Of a DNA stretch of 64,000 bases, positions 33,092 through 41,637 are shown in pieces. How positions within the stretch are numbered: the first letter of the stretch is position 1; each line of letters starts with the position of its first letter. The translations under genes and the position numbers were made by a program. Source of the DNA: Terriglobia bacterium (GTDB lineage: Bacteria > Acidobacteriota > Terriglobia > Terriglobales > Acidobacteriaceae); NCBI GenBank assembly GCA_020073525.1, contig JAIQFA010000020.1, positions 1-64,000 of the forward strand, read 5' to 3'. The notes beneath the pieces were generated by a model. It was not told the DNA's origin. It made no database searches and saw only the letters and a list, made by a program, of their open reading frames with translations.

Positions 33092-33937
33092 TTAGCTATA
33101 CCCCATGCGCACGAGAGTCCTCTCTGAGAAAGGCACATACAGCAGGGCGGCCGTCGCAGCGAAGGCCAAGCCAACTCCGATCTGCCGCAGTAGCAAGAAT
33201 GGGGCAATGGCCCAGAGCTGATCCAGCGCCAAAATGAATGGGAAGAGGTGCCCGAAGGTTCCGGCCAGCTTGCGGAAATCGAAGGCGACTGCGGACAGAA
33301 GATAAAAGCGCAGCGGAATTCCTACCGCGCCCGTTACCAGCACCGCGCCCACGATGAACAGCGCCCGCCATCCAGGGATGAAGCTGCTTGCGACCCGCTC
33401 CGCATCGCGCAGATGAGCGAGACCGCTCACGTAGAAGATGAGATACATCACCTGAATTAACGCAAACAGCGCGCGCACCAATCCGCGTCGCGGAATCGGC
33501 ACGTGCAGTTCGGGATGCAGCCCGTGTGGCGCGGGCGCCCCCGCCCGCGTGCCCTTGTCCTGGCCGGCCGCGGATTCTGCGGCTGCTGCTGCGATGCTGT
33601 TGACAGGAGCGATGAACCGGTATCCGCGGCGGGCCAGGGTTTCCACGAAGCGCGGGCTCGATGCGGAATCGCCCAACGACTCGCGAATCTTGTTCACCGC
33701 GGTATTCAGGCTGTGATCGAAATCGACGAAGGTGTCGGCAGGCCAGATTTCTTCCCGCAGTTGGTCGCGAGTGACGACCTGGCCGGCATTCTGCAGCAGC
33801 GCAGTCAGAACTTGAAACGGCTGCTCCTGCAGCCGGATGCGAGCGCCGTTCTTGCGCAGCTCTCCCGTGTCGAGATCGACTTCAAAAACGCCAAAGCGCA
33901 GAAGCCTGGCTTCACGGTTGGAGGGAGGCGTGGACAT
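33092..33937 (-). CDS. Membrane-bound winged-helix regulator (CadC/ToxR-like)
   Basis: Residues ~10-112 form an OmpR/PhoB-type winged helix (LRFGVFEVDLDTGELRKNG; QPFQVLTALLQNAGQVVTRD; SLNTAVNKIRESLGDSA; RGYRFIAPV). An Ala/Pro linker (~115-145) leads to about four transmembrane helices to the C terminus (~152-280). Cytosolic DNA-binding plus membrane segments recall CadC/ToxR regulators, which act on promoters from the membrane; here there is no periplasmic sensor domain. The linker codons GTRAGAPAP coincide with a GGGCG-rich palindrome like those of the intergenic repeats. The ATG at 33937 has GGAGGC upstream. Confidence 0.82.
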   Translation of the reverse strand: MSTPPSNREARLLRFGVFEVDLDTGELRKNGARIRLQEQPFQVLTALLQNAGQVVTRDQLREEIWPADTFVDFDHSLNTAVNKIRESLGDSASSPRFVETLARRGYRFIAPVNSIAAAAAESAAGQDKGTRAGAPAPHGLHPELHVPIPRRGLVRALFALIQVMYLIFYVSGLAHLRDAERVASSFIPGWRALFIVGAVLVTGAVGIPLRFYLLSAVAFDFRKLAGTFGHLFPFILALDQLWAIAPFLLLRQIGVGLAFAATAALLYVPFSERTLVRMGYS

Positions 33938-33969
33938 GACGGCGCGCCCGTAGTGTATCGCGAGGCAGT

Positions 33970-34068
33970 CTTTGGCCGTTAGTCGCCGGTCGTTAGTCGT
34001 TGGTCGTTCGCGATGAATGTTTGCGAACGGGGTTTGCTAACGACCATCGACTAACGACGAACGACCAA
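33970..34068 (+). repeat. TAACGAC inverted repeat
   Basis: CGTTAGTCG, CGTTAGTCGTTGGTCGTTCG and, opposite, CGAACG, GCTAACGACCATCGACTAAC and GACGAACGACC form a long imperfect stem. It is related to 14599-14687. It fills the gap between divergent genes. Confidence 0.7.
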
Positions 34069-34086
34069 AGAAGCTACAATAGCCGC

Positions 34087-34260
34087 GTGAACGCCCCCGT
34101 TTCGCCCAAGCCGGTCGCTGACCAGCATCACGACAGCAACCATCAGCACCATCATGCCATCTACGCAGCCGAGGCCACCGGATTGCTTATCATGGCGGTT
34201 CTCCTGCTCATTCTCACCATCATCCGCTACTGGCAATATATTCCGTGGAGCGCGCGCTGA
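34087..34260 (+). CDS. Small single-span membrane protein (57 aa)
   Basis: A His-rich N terminus (DQHHDSNHQHHHAIY) precedes one transmembrane helix (~33-50, GLLIMAVLLLILTIIRYW). The His cluster could bind a metal, but no family is known. The start is GTG, and the gene overlaps miaA by 16 nt, suggesting translational coupling. The frame is open upstream, but the TAACGAC repeat occupies that part. Confidence 0.6.
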   Translation: MNAPVSPKPVADQHHDSNHQHHHAIYAAEATGLLIMAVLLLILTIIRYWQYIPWSAR

Positions 34261-35195
34261 GTTTGCCGCATCGCGAACCGCTGGTCGTAGTCGTGCTGGG
34301 TCCCACGGCGAGCGGGAAGACCACTCTGGCTCTGGCGATCGCTCGCCGTTTTCGTGGAGAAATCGTCAACTGCGATTCGGTGGCGATGTACCGCGACTTT
34401 GACATCGGCACGGCCAAGCCCAGTGCGGCCGAGCGGGCAGCCATTCCGCATCACTTGCTGGATTGCGTCGATCCGCTTGCCGACGTTACTGCGGGAGAAT
34501 ATGCCCGCCAGGCCCGCCAGGCCCTGCGCGATATCGAGCAAAGAAAAAACTTGCCCATCGTCAGCGGAGGGACGGGACTCTATCTGCGCGCTCTGCTTGA
34601 AGGACTTTTTCCTGGCCCACAACGCTCCGAAGAAGTGCGCGACAAACTGCGCGCCCGCGCGGAGAAACGCGGCGCGCAGCACCTGCATCGCATTCTGCAG
34701 CGGCTGGACTCTTCGGCGGCGAGCCGCATTCATGCCAACGATGTTCCCAAGGTGATCCGGGCGATCGAAGTGTGCCTGGCGGCGCGCCAACCCATGACCG
34801 AACTTTGGCAGCAGGGGCGCGAACCGCTCCAAGGTTTTCGCATTCTGCGTCTCGGACTCAATCCGGAGCGCGAAGTTTTGTACGCGCGCATCAACCAGCG
34901 CGCCGCGAAGATGTTTGACGAAGGGCTGATCGCGGAGACGAAAACGCTACTCGAAAAATATGGCGAGCAAGCCCGCCCGCTCACGTCGCTGGGATACAAG
35001 CAGGCGCTGCAGTTCTTGCGTGGCGAACTGGATCGGGAGTCGGCACTTGCCGCCGCGCAGCAGGCGCATCGCAACTATGCCAAGCGGCAGATGACGTGGT
35101 TCCGCCGGGAGCCGGATGTGTATTGGCTCGCCGGACTGGGTGATGATCCTGCCATTCAAGCGGAAAGCATCGTGAGAATCGAACAGGAGATTTAA
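34245..35195 (+). CDS. miaA: tRNA dimethylallyltransferase MiaA
   Basis: The 316-residue protein shows the P-loop GPTASGKTTLA (~19-29), the DSVAMYRDFDIGTAKPS block, HHLLDCVDP, the SGGTGLYLRALLEG motif and a C-terminal TWFRRE. MiaA transfers a dimethylallyl group to A37 of tRNAs that read UNN codons, improving decoding. The GTG at 34245 lies inside the end of the small membrane gene. The GH3 gene follows 8 bp after the stop codon, so these three probably share a transcript. Confidence 0.94.
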   Translation: MERALSLPHREPLVVVVLGPTASGKTTLALAIARRFRGEIVNCDSVAMYRDFDIGTAKPSAAERAAIPHHLLDCVDPLADVTAGEYARQARQALRDIEQRKNLPIVSGGTGLYLRALLEGLFPGPQRSEEVRDKLRARAEKRGAQHLHRILQRLDSSAASRIHANDVPKVIRAIEVCLAARQPMTELWQQGREPLQGFRILRLGLNPEREVLYARINQRAAKMFDEGLIAETKTLLEKYGEQARPLTSLGYKQALQFLRGELDRESALAAAQQAHRNYAKRQMTWFRREPDVYWLAGLGDDPAIQAESIVRIEQEI

Positions 35196-35203
35196 GAGAC
35201 TTC

Positions 35204-37183
35204 GTGAGCGATTCCTCAACTTTTGCTATTGTCAATGGCATGCCCCGACATCTGCTGCTGATTGCGCTGCTGCTGGCTGCAGCACCGTGCTTTGCGAAAG
35301 ACAAGGACAAAGACCGCTTCCTGAAACCCGGCCCCATCCATCTCGATCGGGGTGGCCGTAAGTGGGCCGACAAGACCTTGCGCAAGATGTCGCCGGAAGA
35401 GAAGGTTGGCCAACTCTTCGCCATCTGGGTGAGAGTGCAATTCCTGAATGACGCGGACCCGATCTTCGTTCAGTTGCGTGACAATATCCGCAAATATCAC
35501 ATCGGATCGGTGGTCATGAGCGTCCCCGTGGATGGCCCGGTCCTGCTGAAAAGCCAGCCCTATGTTGCCGCCGATCTTCTCAACCGGTTGCAAAGGTCAT
35601 CGAAGTTGCCGCTCATTGTCTCAGCGGATTTCGAGCGCGGCGTCTCCATGCGGCTCAATGGCACTACTGTCTTCCCCCATGCGATGGCCTTCGGAGCTAC
35701 CGGCAAAGTAGAAAACGCCGAGGTTTTCGGACGCATCACCGCGCTGGAAGCGAGAGCCATCGGAGTGCATTGGAATTTTTTTCCTGATGCGGACGTGAAT
35801 TCCAATCCGGCGAATCCCATCATCAACACGCGCTCGTTCGGAGAGGATCCGAAACAAGTTGGTGATTTCGTGGCGGAGTATATCCGGGGCGCGCACGAAG
35901 GCGGCATGCTGACCACCGCCAAGCATTTTCCCGGACACGGCGATACCGCCTCCGATTCTCATCTGGGTCTGGCTCACGTGACGGGCGACCGGGCGCGGCT
36001 CAATGCGATTGAACTCCCGCCGTTCCGCAGCGCGATCGAGGCCGGCGTGGATGCGGTGATGGTAGCCCACGTCACCGTTCCCGCCCTCGATTCCGAGCCC
36101 AACCGGGTGGCCACAACCTCCAAGGCAGTTGTAACCGGACTCCTGAAAGAAGACATGGGATTCAAGGGAATCGTCGTAACCGATGCTCTCGACATGGCGG
36201 GGCTGACCCGGCTGTATGCGAAAGATATCGGCCGGGCCGCGGTCGAATCCTTCAAAGCCGGAAATGACATGCTGATCATCCCGGCGAATCTCGATGCCAG
36301 CTACCGCTCGGTGTTGCAGGCCGTGCACAGCGGCGAAATCAGCCATGAGCGTCTCGATCAATCCGTGCGCAAGATCCTGGAACTAAAGGCTTCTCTCGGA
36401 TTGAACAAGGCCAGGCTGGCGGACGTCAGCCAGCTCTCGACCGAAGTCGGAAAACCGGAGAATCTGGCCGTCGGCCAGCACATTGCCGACGAATCCATCA
36501 CCTTGGTCCGCGACAACGGCAAGGTGATTCCGCTGCAGTCTTTTGAGGCTGCTGGTGGAACTCCGGAAGCCGCGCTTCCGTATCAATCATTGACAGAGGT
36601 GAGCAACCGTCTAGTAGCCGTGATCTTTTCCGACGACCTGCGTACCGATTCCGGACGCATGCTCGAACGCCAGATACTCGCTCGTGTGCCCGACGCGCAC
36701 GTGATCTATGTCGATGCGAGGTCGGCGGCCGGCATGAAGCCGGCGGTAATCGAAGCGGTGGAAGCGGCAGAGCGCGTGATTGCCGCCGTGTATGTGGTTC
36801 CAGTAGCCGGCAAGGCCATGCGTGCTGCCGGAGGACATTTGACGAATACGGTTGCCATGGACGAAGCCACGGGGTCCTTGCTCAACGCGATCCTCGATCG
36901 CGCCGCCAGTCGGACCGTGGTTCTCGCCATGGGCAATCCCTATGTCGTGCAGGATTTTTCCGCGATTGAGAATTATGTTTGCGCATTCTCCAATGCCACC
37001 GTGTCGGAAACCGCGGCGGCGAAGGCGATCTTCGGCGAGATTCCGATCAGCGGCCACTTGCCCGTTACGATTCCGGGCATCGCAGCAAGGGGCGATGGTC
37101 TCGAACGTCTCGCCCGGTCGTCCTCAGGTCAAACCAGCTCAGGAGGTTCTTCGCATGTTCAACCAGAAACGGTTCAGCCGTAA
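35204..37183 (+). CDS. Exported family 3 glycoside hydrolase (NagZ-like beta-N-acetylhexosaminidase)
   Basis: The 659-residue protein has a signal peptide (MPRHLLLIALLLAAAPCFA, starting at internal Met13). The GH3 barrel spans ~60-400 (VGQLFAIWVRV; SADFERGVSMRL; NPIINTRSFGEDP) and contains KHFPGHGDTASDSHLGL. That block carries the Lys-His and Asp/His acid-base loop of NagZ-type enzymes. The nucleophile Asp is in VVTDALDMAGL. A C-terminal GH3-C-like domain follows (~440-640). It probably hydrolyses GlcNAc links in the periplasm. The start is either GTG 35204 (AGGAG 12 nt upstream) or ATG 35240, which starts the signal peptide; the latter is quite possible. Confidence 0.85.
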   Translation: MSDSSTFAIVNGMPRHLLLIALLLAAAPCFAKDKDKDRFLKPGPIHLDRGGRKWADKTLRKMSPEEKVGQLFAIWVRVQFLNDADPIFVQLRDNIRKYHIGSVVMSVPVDGPVLLKSQPYVAADLLNRLQRSSKLPLIVSADFERGVSMRLNGTTVFPHAMAFGATGKVENAEVFGRITALEARAIGVHWNFFPDADVNSNPANPIINTRSFGEDPKQVGDFVAEYIRGAHEGGMLTTAKHFPGHGDTASDSHLGLAHVTGDRARLNAIELPPFRSAIEAGVDAVMVAHVTVPALDSEPNRVATTSKAVVTGLLKEDMGFKGIVVTDALDMAGLTRLYAKDIGRAAVESFKAGNDMLIIPANLDASYRSVLQAVHSGEISHERLDQSVRKILELKASLGLNKARLADVSQLSTEVGKPENLAVGQHIADESITLVRDNGKVIPLQSFEAAGGTPEAALPYQSLTEVSNRLVAVIFSDDLRTDSGRMLERQILARVPDAHVIYVDARSAAGMKPAVIEAVEAAERVIAAVYVVPVAGKAMRAAGGHLTNTVAMDEATGSLLNAILDRAASRTVVLAMGNPYVVQDFSAIENYVCAFSNATVSETAAAKAIFGEIPISGHLPVTIPGIAARGDGLERLARSSSGQTSSGGSSHVQPETVQP

Positions 37184-37769
37184 CGTCGTCGCAAAACTCT
37201 CGTTTGGTGTGTTGTTAGCCGCCCTCTGCCTTCTTCCCGCTTGCAGCATCACGGCGAATGACAAGCACAACAGCAAGGACGGTGAGACGCACGTTGACAT
37301 CAAGTCACCCATGGGGGATTTACACGTCAGCGAGCAAGCCGACATTCGCGACGCCGGCCTGACTCTCTATCCTGGCGCCAAGCCTGCTCCGAAAGACAGC
37401 AGCGATGACAAGAAGAGCGCCAACGTCAACCTTTCGATTGCCGGATTCTCGTTGAAGGTGGTGGCCGCGGAGTTCACCTCGGATGACGGTCCCGAGAAGG
37501 TCATCGCCTACTATGACAAAGAGCTGCAGAAATATGGCAAGCCCATCCAGTGCAAGGGCGAATGGAGCAGCTATCACGCGGAATCGCCTGGCAAAGAAGA
37601 AGGCATGAAGCCGGTCTCTTGTGGAAAGAACGGCAGCGGCGACTCGGTCGAGCTGAAAGTTGGAACCGAGGGGAACCAGCACATCGTCGCCGTGAAGCCC
37701 AACAGCCAAGGATCCCGCTTCGCCCTGGTCTATGTACGCATGCACACGGGCAAGGACGACACGATCTGA
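37155..37769 (+). CDS. Lipoprotein of unknown function
   Basis: The 204 residues have a lipoprotein signal (VLLAALCLLPAC, Cys30). A polar linker follows, then a domain with GLTLYPGAKPAP and FTSDDGPEKVIAYYDKELQKYG. The latter pattern is common in secreted proteins where a small alpha/beta unit compares a 'pKVxxYYxxxL' helix. The start ATG 37155 has CAGGAGG 7 nt upstream, the best ribosome site in this stretch. It overlaps the GH3 gene by 29 nt, so the two are translationally linked. Membrane-facing placement is inferred; no activity can be assigned. Confidence 0.75.
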   Translation: MFNQKRFSRNVVAKLSFGVLLAALCLLPACSITANDKHNSKDGETHVDIKSPMGDLHVSEQADIRDAGLTLYPGAKPAPKDSSDDKKSANVNLSIAGFSLKVVAAEFTSDDGPEKVIAYYDKELQKYGKPIQCKGEWSSYHAESPGKEEGMKPVSCGKNGSGDSVELKVGTEGNQHIVAVKPNSQGSRFALVYVRMHTGKDDTI

Positions 37770-37774
37770 TCGGG

Positions 37775-37872
37775 CGATTGAGTCATTGAATCATTCAGGC
37801 ATTGAGTCATTGGAACGTCTTTCGCCCGATCGCCCAATGATTCAATGAATCAATCACTCAATGATCCGATGA
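37775..37872 (+). repeat. Inverted repeat of ATTGAGTCATTGAATC units
   Basis: Plus-strand ATTGAGTCATTGAATCATTC and a second ATTGAGTCATTGG face CCAATGATTCAATGAATCAA and ACTCAATGATC. CGGGCGATTG (37771-37780) and CGATCGCCCAATG also pair. It probably ends the miaA-GH3-lipoprotein transcript. It is unlike the other repeat families. Confidence 0.7.
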
Positions 37873-37917
37873 TTCAACGCCTTGCTCTCCGGTTCGTTGT
37901 GCGCTAGCTTCAAAGAG

Positions 37918-38586
37918 GTGGAGCACCGTTGCCAACAATGTGGAACGACGGTCGAGGACGGTCGGCCGTTTTGCCCGCAATGCCGCGCCCCTCAAATCAG
38001 CGTCAAAGTTGCGATTCCGGATGCCGAAGTTGCCCCCGGCCTGAATCCTGCGCCGGACCAGTTCTCCTCCGACGTTGACATAGAGACGAGGCTTGCCTCG
38101 TCTCAGGCGCACCAACCCTGGTCGGGAAGCATGATGGACCGGGGAATCGCGGCTCGTGCCGCGCTTAAGGCCGGAGTGCTGGGTGTTTTTATCGGGATGA
38201 TCCCCTTGCTCGGCATCGTGCTGACCGGGGCGCTGGCTGTTTATTTCTATCGCCGCGAGAGCCGATTCGTCCTGCCTACCGCTCCAGGTTCGCGTATTGG
38301 AGGAGCGGCGGGAGTCGTTGCCTTTGCCATTAATGCCGTGTTGCTCACGATCAGGATTTTTATCTTCCACGCCCAGCAGGAGTACATCGATTTCCTTACG
38401 CGATTTGCTCACACAGCCGGACTCAACGCCGCGGATCCTGATTTTCAAGCCGGCATCCATGCCTTGCTTACGCCGGCGGGGCTGGCGATCACGTTTTTTT
38501 TCGGGATGGTGATTTCCCTGGTACTCGCCTCGGTTGGCGGGGCGCTGGCTTCGCTGTTTATGAGGCCCGGCGGCCCCCGGATGTAA
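37918..38586 (+). CDS. Zinc-ribbon membrane protein containing an in-frame repeat
   Basis: A zinc ribbon opens the protein (CQQCGTTVEDGRPFCPQC, residues ~5-22). A linker and three hydrophobic segments follow: ~80-105 (GVLGVFIGMIPLLGIVLTGALAVYF), ~123-142 and ~185-210. The linker codes DIETRLASS at 38079-38105, where the DNA is a perfect GAGACGAGGC/GCCTCGTCTC palindrome of the TAGAGACG repeat family. So the repeat has entered the gene without breaking the frame. The start is the GTG at 37918, directly before the ribbon; an in-frame ATG at 37882 lies close to the upstream repeat. No function is recognised. Confidence 0.72.
   Translation: MEHRCQQCGTTVEDGRPFCPQCRAPQISVKVAIPDAEVAPGLNPAPDQFSSDVDIETRLASSQAHQPWSGSMMDRGIAARAALKAGVLGVFIGMIPLLGIVLTGALAVYFYRRESRFVLPTAPGSRIGGAAGVVAFAINAVLLTIRIFIFHAQQEYIDFLTRFAHTAGLNAADPDFQAGIHALLTPAGLAITFFFGMVISLVLASVGGALASLFMRPGGPRM
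38083..38104 (+). repeat. TAGAGACG-type palindrome inside a coding region
   Basis: A perfect 10-bp stem (GAGACGAGGC/GCCTCGTCTC) with a TT loop. It has the same consensus as the copies at 5203, 16711 and 24347. It is translated as part of the linker of the zinc-ribbon membrane protein. Confidence 0.85.
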
Positions 38587-38659
38587 TGCAGCCACAATCG
38601 GCGCAGGTCTGCGGCGTGGCCTTGCTCTCATCTTTCCGCACGCGTATGATGCAGCGTTT

Positions 38660-39232
38660 ATGAATTCACGCCCGGCAAAGCGTCCCGTCGAGATCCATCA
38701 GAAAGCGCAACTCATGTCGGCATCGGAGGTGGAGCGCACCTTGATCCGGTTGGCGCACGAGATCCTTGAGAAGAATAATGGCATCGAAGATCTCGCTTTG
38801 GTCGGAATCCGGCGTCGCGGAGTTCCGCTGGCCGAGCGGCTGGCGAAAATTATTCAGCGCATCGAAAAGAAACCAGTGCTGCTCGGAACGCTGGATATTA
38901 CCCTCTACCGCGACGATCTTTCCACGCTCGATTCCAAGCCGGTCGTCCAGAAAACCGAAATGGAAATTCCCATCGAGGGCAAGTCGGTGGTGCTGGTGGA
39001 CGATGTGCTCTACACCGGCCGCACCACCCGGGCCGCCATGGATGCGCTGTTTCGCGCCGGCCGTCCCAAACGCCTGCAGTTGTGCGTGTTGATCGATCGC
39101 GGCCATCGCGAGTTGCCGATTGAGGCCGCTTTCATCGGACGCGCCGTGCAGACCACGGAAAATCAGATTATTGAGGTCAAACTTCACGAGGTCGATGACG
39201 CGGAGAAAGTCTTGCTGATGGAGAAACTATAA
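38660..39232 (+). CDS. pyrR: PyrR bifunctional pyr regulator / uracil phosphoribosyltransferase
   Basis: The PRPP-binding loop VVLVDDVLYTGRTTRAA (~112-128) and ALVGIRRRGVPLAERLA with the early KAQLMSASEVERTLIRLAHEI are classic PyrR. The family is ~180 residues; this is 190 with a short N-terminal tail. In other bacteria PyrR binds pyr mRNA when UMP is high and promotes attenuation. No PyrR-type binding loop or terminator is recognised upstream of this gene. It heads the pyrR-pyrB-pyrC series; the gap to pyrB (161 bp) contains a three-hairpin repeat that could matter to regulation. Confidence 0.93.
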   Translation: MNSRPAKRPVEIHQKAQLMSASEVERTLIRLAHEILEKNNGIEDLALVGIRRRGVPLAERLAKIIQRIEKKPVLLGTLDITLYRDDLSTLDSKPVVQKTEMEIPIEGKSVVLVDDVLYTGRTTRAAMDALFRAGRPKRLQLCVLIDRGHRELPIEAAFIGRAVQTTENQIIEVKLHEVDDAEKVLLMEKL

Positions 39233-39270
39233 ACAGAAGTTGTCTCACGAAGTGGAATGCGGAATCGCAT

Positions 39271-39360
39271 GGCCGCGGAGCGGCGGTATAAGAAAGCCCG
39301 GCACGTAAGTGCCGGATAAACAGAGCATGAAAGCACAGTCCCGCAAGGGACGGCACTTCC
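39271..39360 (+). repeat. Three-hairpin dispersed repeat between pyrR and pyrB
   Basis: GCCGCGGAGCGGC, CCGGCACGTAAGTGCCGG and GTCCCGCAAGGGAC with intact linkers. The second stem differs from other copies by paired changes. It ends 34 bp before the pyrB start codon. Confidence 0.85.
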
Positions 39361-39393
39361 CGACAGAGCCATGATTGAAAGACCAGATGATTT

Positions 39394-40305
39394 ATGAATC
39401 CAGCGCGCGGTTCTCTGCTCGGCATTGAGCACCTGGAAGCAGCCGAGATCCTGAAGCTCTTAAAGTTTGCGCGGCGGATGAATCCGGACAAGCCGCGGCC
39501 CTTGCTCAAGGGCAAGCGCGTGCTTCTTCTTTTTTACGAAGCTTCCACCCGAACGCGCAGTTCGTTTGAAATTGCGGCCAAATCGCTGGGCGCTCATACC
39601 GTCCTCATCCAGGCGGTCGGCTCGAGTATTGAGAAGGGCGAATCGCTGCTCGATACGGGATACACGGTGCGCGCCGTCGGCGCCGACATCATCGTCATCC
39701 GCCACCCCAACGCCGGCGCGCCTCACGTGATGGCGCAGCACATCGACGTGCCGGTCATCAACGCCGGAGATGGGCTGCACGAACATCCCTCGCAGGCGCT
39801 GCTCGACGCTTACACGATTCTGCGCAACAAGAAAACTTTCAAAGGCCTGCAGGTCGCGATTGTCGGAGACATCTTCCACAGCCGCGTGGCGCGGTCGGCT
39901 TGTCATCTCTTGAGCAAGTTTGGCGTGAAGATTATCCTTTGCGGTCCGACCGAACTAGTGCCCGACATCGCGACGACGCTGGCGCCCGGCGTACGCGTCA
40001 CGCGCCACATTGAAGACGCTTTGCGCGGCACTGATGTGGTCATGCTGCTGCGCGTACAGAAAGAGCGCCTCTCCGGTCTGAAGATCGACCTCCCGGAATA
40101 CATTGCGCGCTACCAGATGACCCTGGCGCGGTTGAAGATGGCGAAGAAGGATGCGATCGTGATGCACCCCGGCCCGATCATTCGCGGACTGGAGCTGACC
40201 AGCGAAATCGCCGACGGTGCGCAGGCCCGGATCCTGGAGGAAGTGCGCAACGGCGTGCCCACGCGCATGGCGATTCTGGCGCGGGCGATGGGGAAGATGC
40301 GATGA
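39394..40305 (+). CDS. pyrB: Aspartate carbamoyltransferase catalytic subunit
   Basis: The 303-residue protein has the carbamoyl-phosphate loop EASTRTRSSFE, the HPSQALLDAYTI block and LRVQKERL with the later MHPGPIIRGLE. All are standard for PyrB. It carries out the committed step of pyrimidine synthesis. No pyrI regulatory gene is adjacent. The ATG at 39394 matches the family start. Its stop codon overlaps the pyrC start (ATGA), and in many bacteria PyrB forms a complex with a PyrC-like partner. Confidence 0.95.
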   Translation: MNPARGSLLGIEHLEAAEILKLLKFARRMNPDKPRPLLKGKRVLLLFYEASTRTRSSFEIAAKSLGAHTVLIQAVGSSIEKGESLLDTGYTVRAVGADIIVIRHPNAGAPHVMAQHIDVPVINAGDGLHEHPSQALLDAYTILRNKKTFKGLQVAIVGDIFHSRVARSACHLLSKFGVKIILCGPTELVPDIATTLAPGVRVTRHIEDALRGTDVVMLLRVQKERLSGLKIDLPEYIARYQMTLARLKMAKKDAIVMHPGPIIRGLELTSEIADGAQARILEEVRNGVPTRMAILARAMGKMR

Positions 40306-41636
40306 GCCCAGAAAGAAACCGGACCAGTCTGGTGATCAAAGGCGGCCACCTCATCGACCCGGCGGCTCACATCGACGCGCCCATGGACGTGCTGCTGAAA
40401 GATGGCCGCGTTGTCGAAGTTGCTCCTCCCAACAAAATCAAAGGCAGTGCGGACGAAAAGCTCGACGCCCGCGGACTCATCGTCGCGCCGGGCTTTATTG
40501 ATCTGCACGTGCACCTGCGCGAGCCCGGCCAAGCTCACAAAGAGACGATTGCGACCGGTACGGCTGCGGCTGCGGCTGGCGGATTCACTTCGGTCTGTAC
40601 CATGCCCAACACGGTTCCGGTTGTCGATTCGGTCGAATGGATCGAGTGGCTGCGGCAGCCCGAACGCGGCGCGGTCGTCAATGTGTTTGCCATCGCTGCC
40701 GCAACGCGAGCGAGCAAAGGTGTCACGCTCACTGACTTCCGCGCGTTGCACTCCGCTGGTGCCATCGCGGTGACTGACGACGGCAAACCGATTCTCGACG
40801 ACACCATCATGCGCGAGGCCCTGGTTCTGGGCGGCGAACTGAATTTTCCGGTCGTGCAACATGCCGAAGACACGCGCATGACCGAGAATTGCTCGATGCA
40901 TGCGGGTGCGCGTTCATTCCGGCTCGGATTGCGTGGCATGACCGCTGCTGCCGAGGCCTCGGTCGTCGAGCGCGACGTCCAGTTGGCAATGCACATTCCG
41001 AATGCCCGCCTGCATGTAGCACATCTCTCGACCGGGGACGCGCTCAAGAGTGTGCGGCGTGGCAAGCGCGCCAAAGCCCGCGTTACCTGTGAAGTGACGC
41101 CGCACCACTTCACGCTGACCGACGAGGACATGCGTGACTACGACAGCAATTACAAGATGAATCCCCCGCTGCGCTCGGCCTCCGATGTGGAAGCCATCCT
41201 GGTCGCGCTGGCCGACGGCACGGTGGACGCCATCGCCACCGATCACGCGCCTCACGCCGCCCACGAAAAAGAGATGGAATTCGAGCGCGCCGCGTTCGGC
41301 ATCACCGGACTTGAGACTGCGCTCGCGTTGGCCCTCACGCGGCTGCATCGCGAGAAGCGCATTCCCCTCGCGCGCATCGTGGAACTCTTCACCGCCGGTC
41401 CGGCGCGCTGTTTCGATCTTCGCGGCCGCGGTTCGCTGGTCCGAGGCTCGGTCGCCGACGTTACCGTCTTCGATCCGAAAAGGAAGTGGACCTTCGATGT
41501 CGCGAAGTCACTCTCGAAATCGAAGAACACGCCCTTTGATGGATTGCAGCTGACCGGAAAAGTAGTCGCGACCATTGTCGGGGGGAAGGTCGTGTATTCC
41601 GGGTCAGCGATCCGCGATGTCAGACAAGCGTGCTAA
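40302..41636 (+). CDS. pyrC: Dihydroorotase
   Basis: This is a type I dihydroorotase of 444 residues. The metal motif DLHVHLREPG (His-x-His) is followed by HKETIATGTAAAAAGGF. CEVTPHHFTLTDED carries a metal-binding His, and the catalytic Asp lies in ATDHAPHAAHEKEMEF. It closes the ring of carbamoyl-aspartate. It overlaps pyrB by 4 nt. Its stop codon is one base from vapB, an unusual tie between a biosynthetic operon and a toxin-antitoxin pair. Confidence 0.95.
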   Translation: MSPERNRTSLVIKGGHLIDPAAHIDAPMDVLLKDGRVVEVAPPNKIKGSADEKLDARGLIVAPGFIDLHVHLREPGQAHKETIATGTAAAAAGGFTSVCTMPNTVPVVDSVEWIEWLRQPERGAVVNVFAIAAATRASKGVTLTDFRALHSAGAIAVTDDGKPILDDTIMREALVLGGELNFPVVQHAEDTRMTENCSMHAGARSFRLGLRGMTAAAEASVVERDVQLAMHIPNARLHVAHLSTGDALKSVRRGKRAKARVTCEVTPHHFTLTDEDMRDYDSNYKMNPPLRSASDVEAILVALADGTVDAIATDHAPHAAHEKEMEFERAAFGITGLETALALALTRLHREKRIPLARIVELFTAGPARCFDLRGRGSLVRGSVADVTVFDPKRKWTFDVAKSLSKSKNTPFDGLQLTGKVVATIVGGKVVYSGSAIRDVRQAC

Positions 41637-41637
41637 A

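Noticed and set aside
37775-37872. Possible CRISPR-like array
   Set aside because: The ATTGAGTCATTGAATC units are inverted and irregular, without equal spacers.
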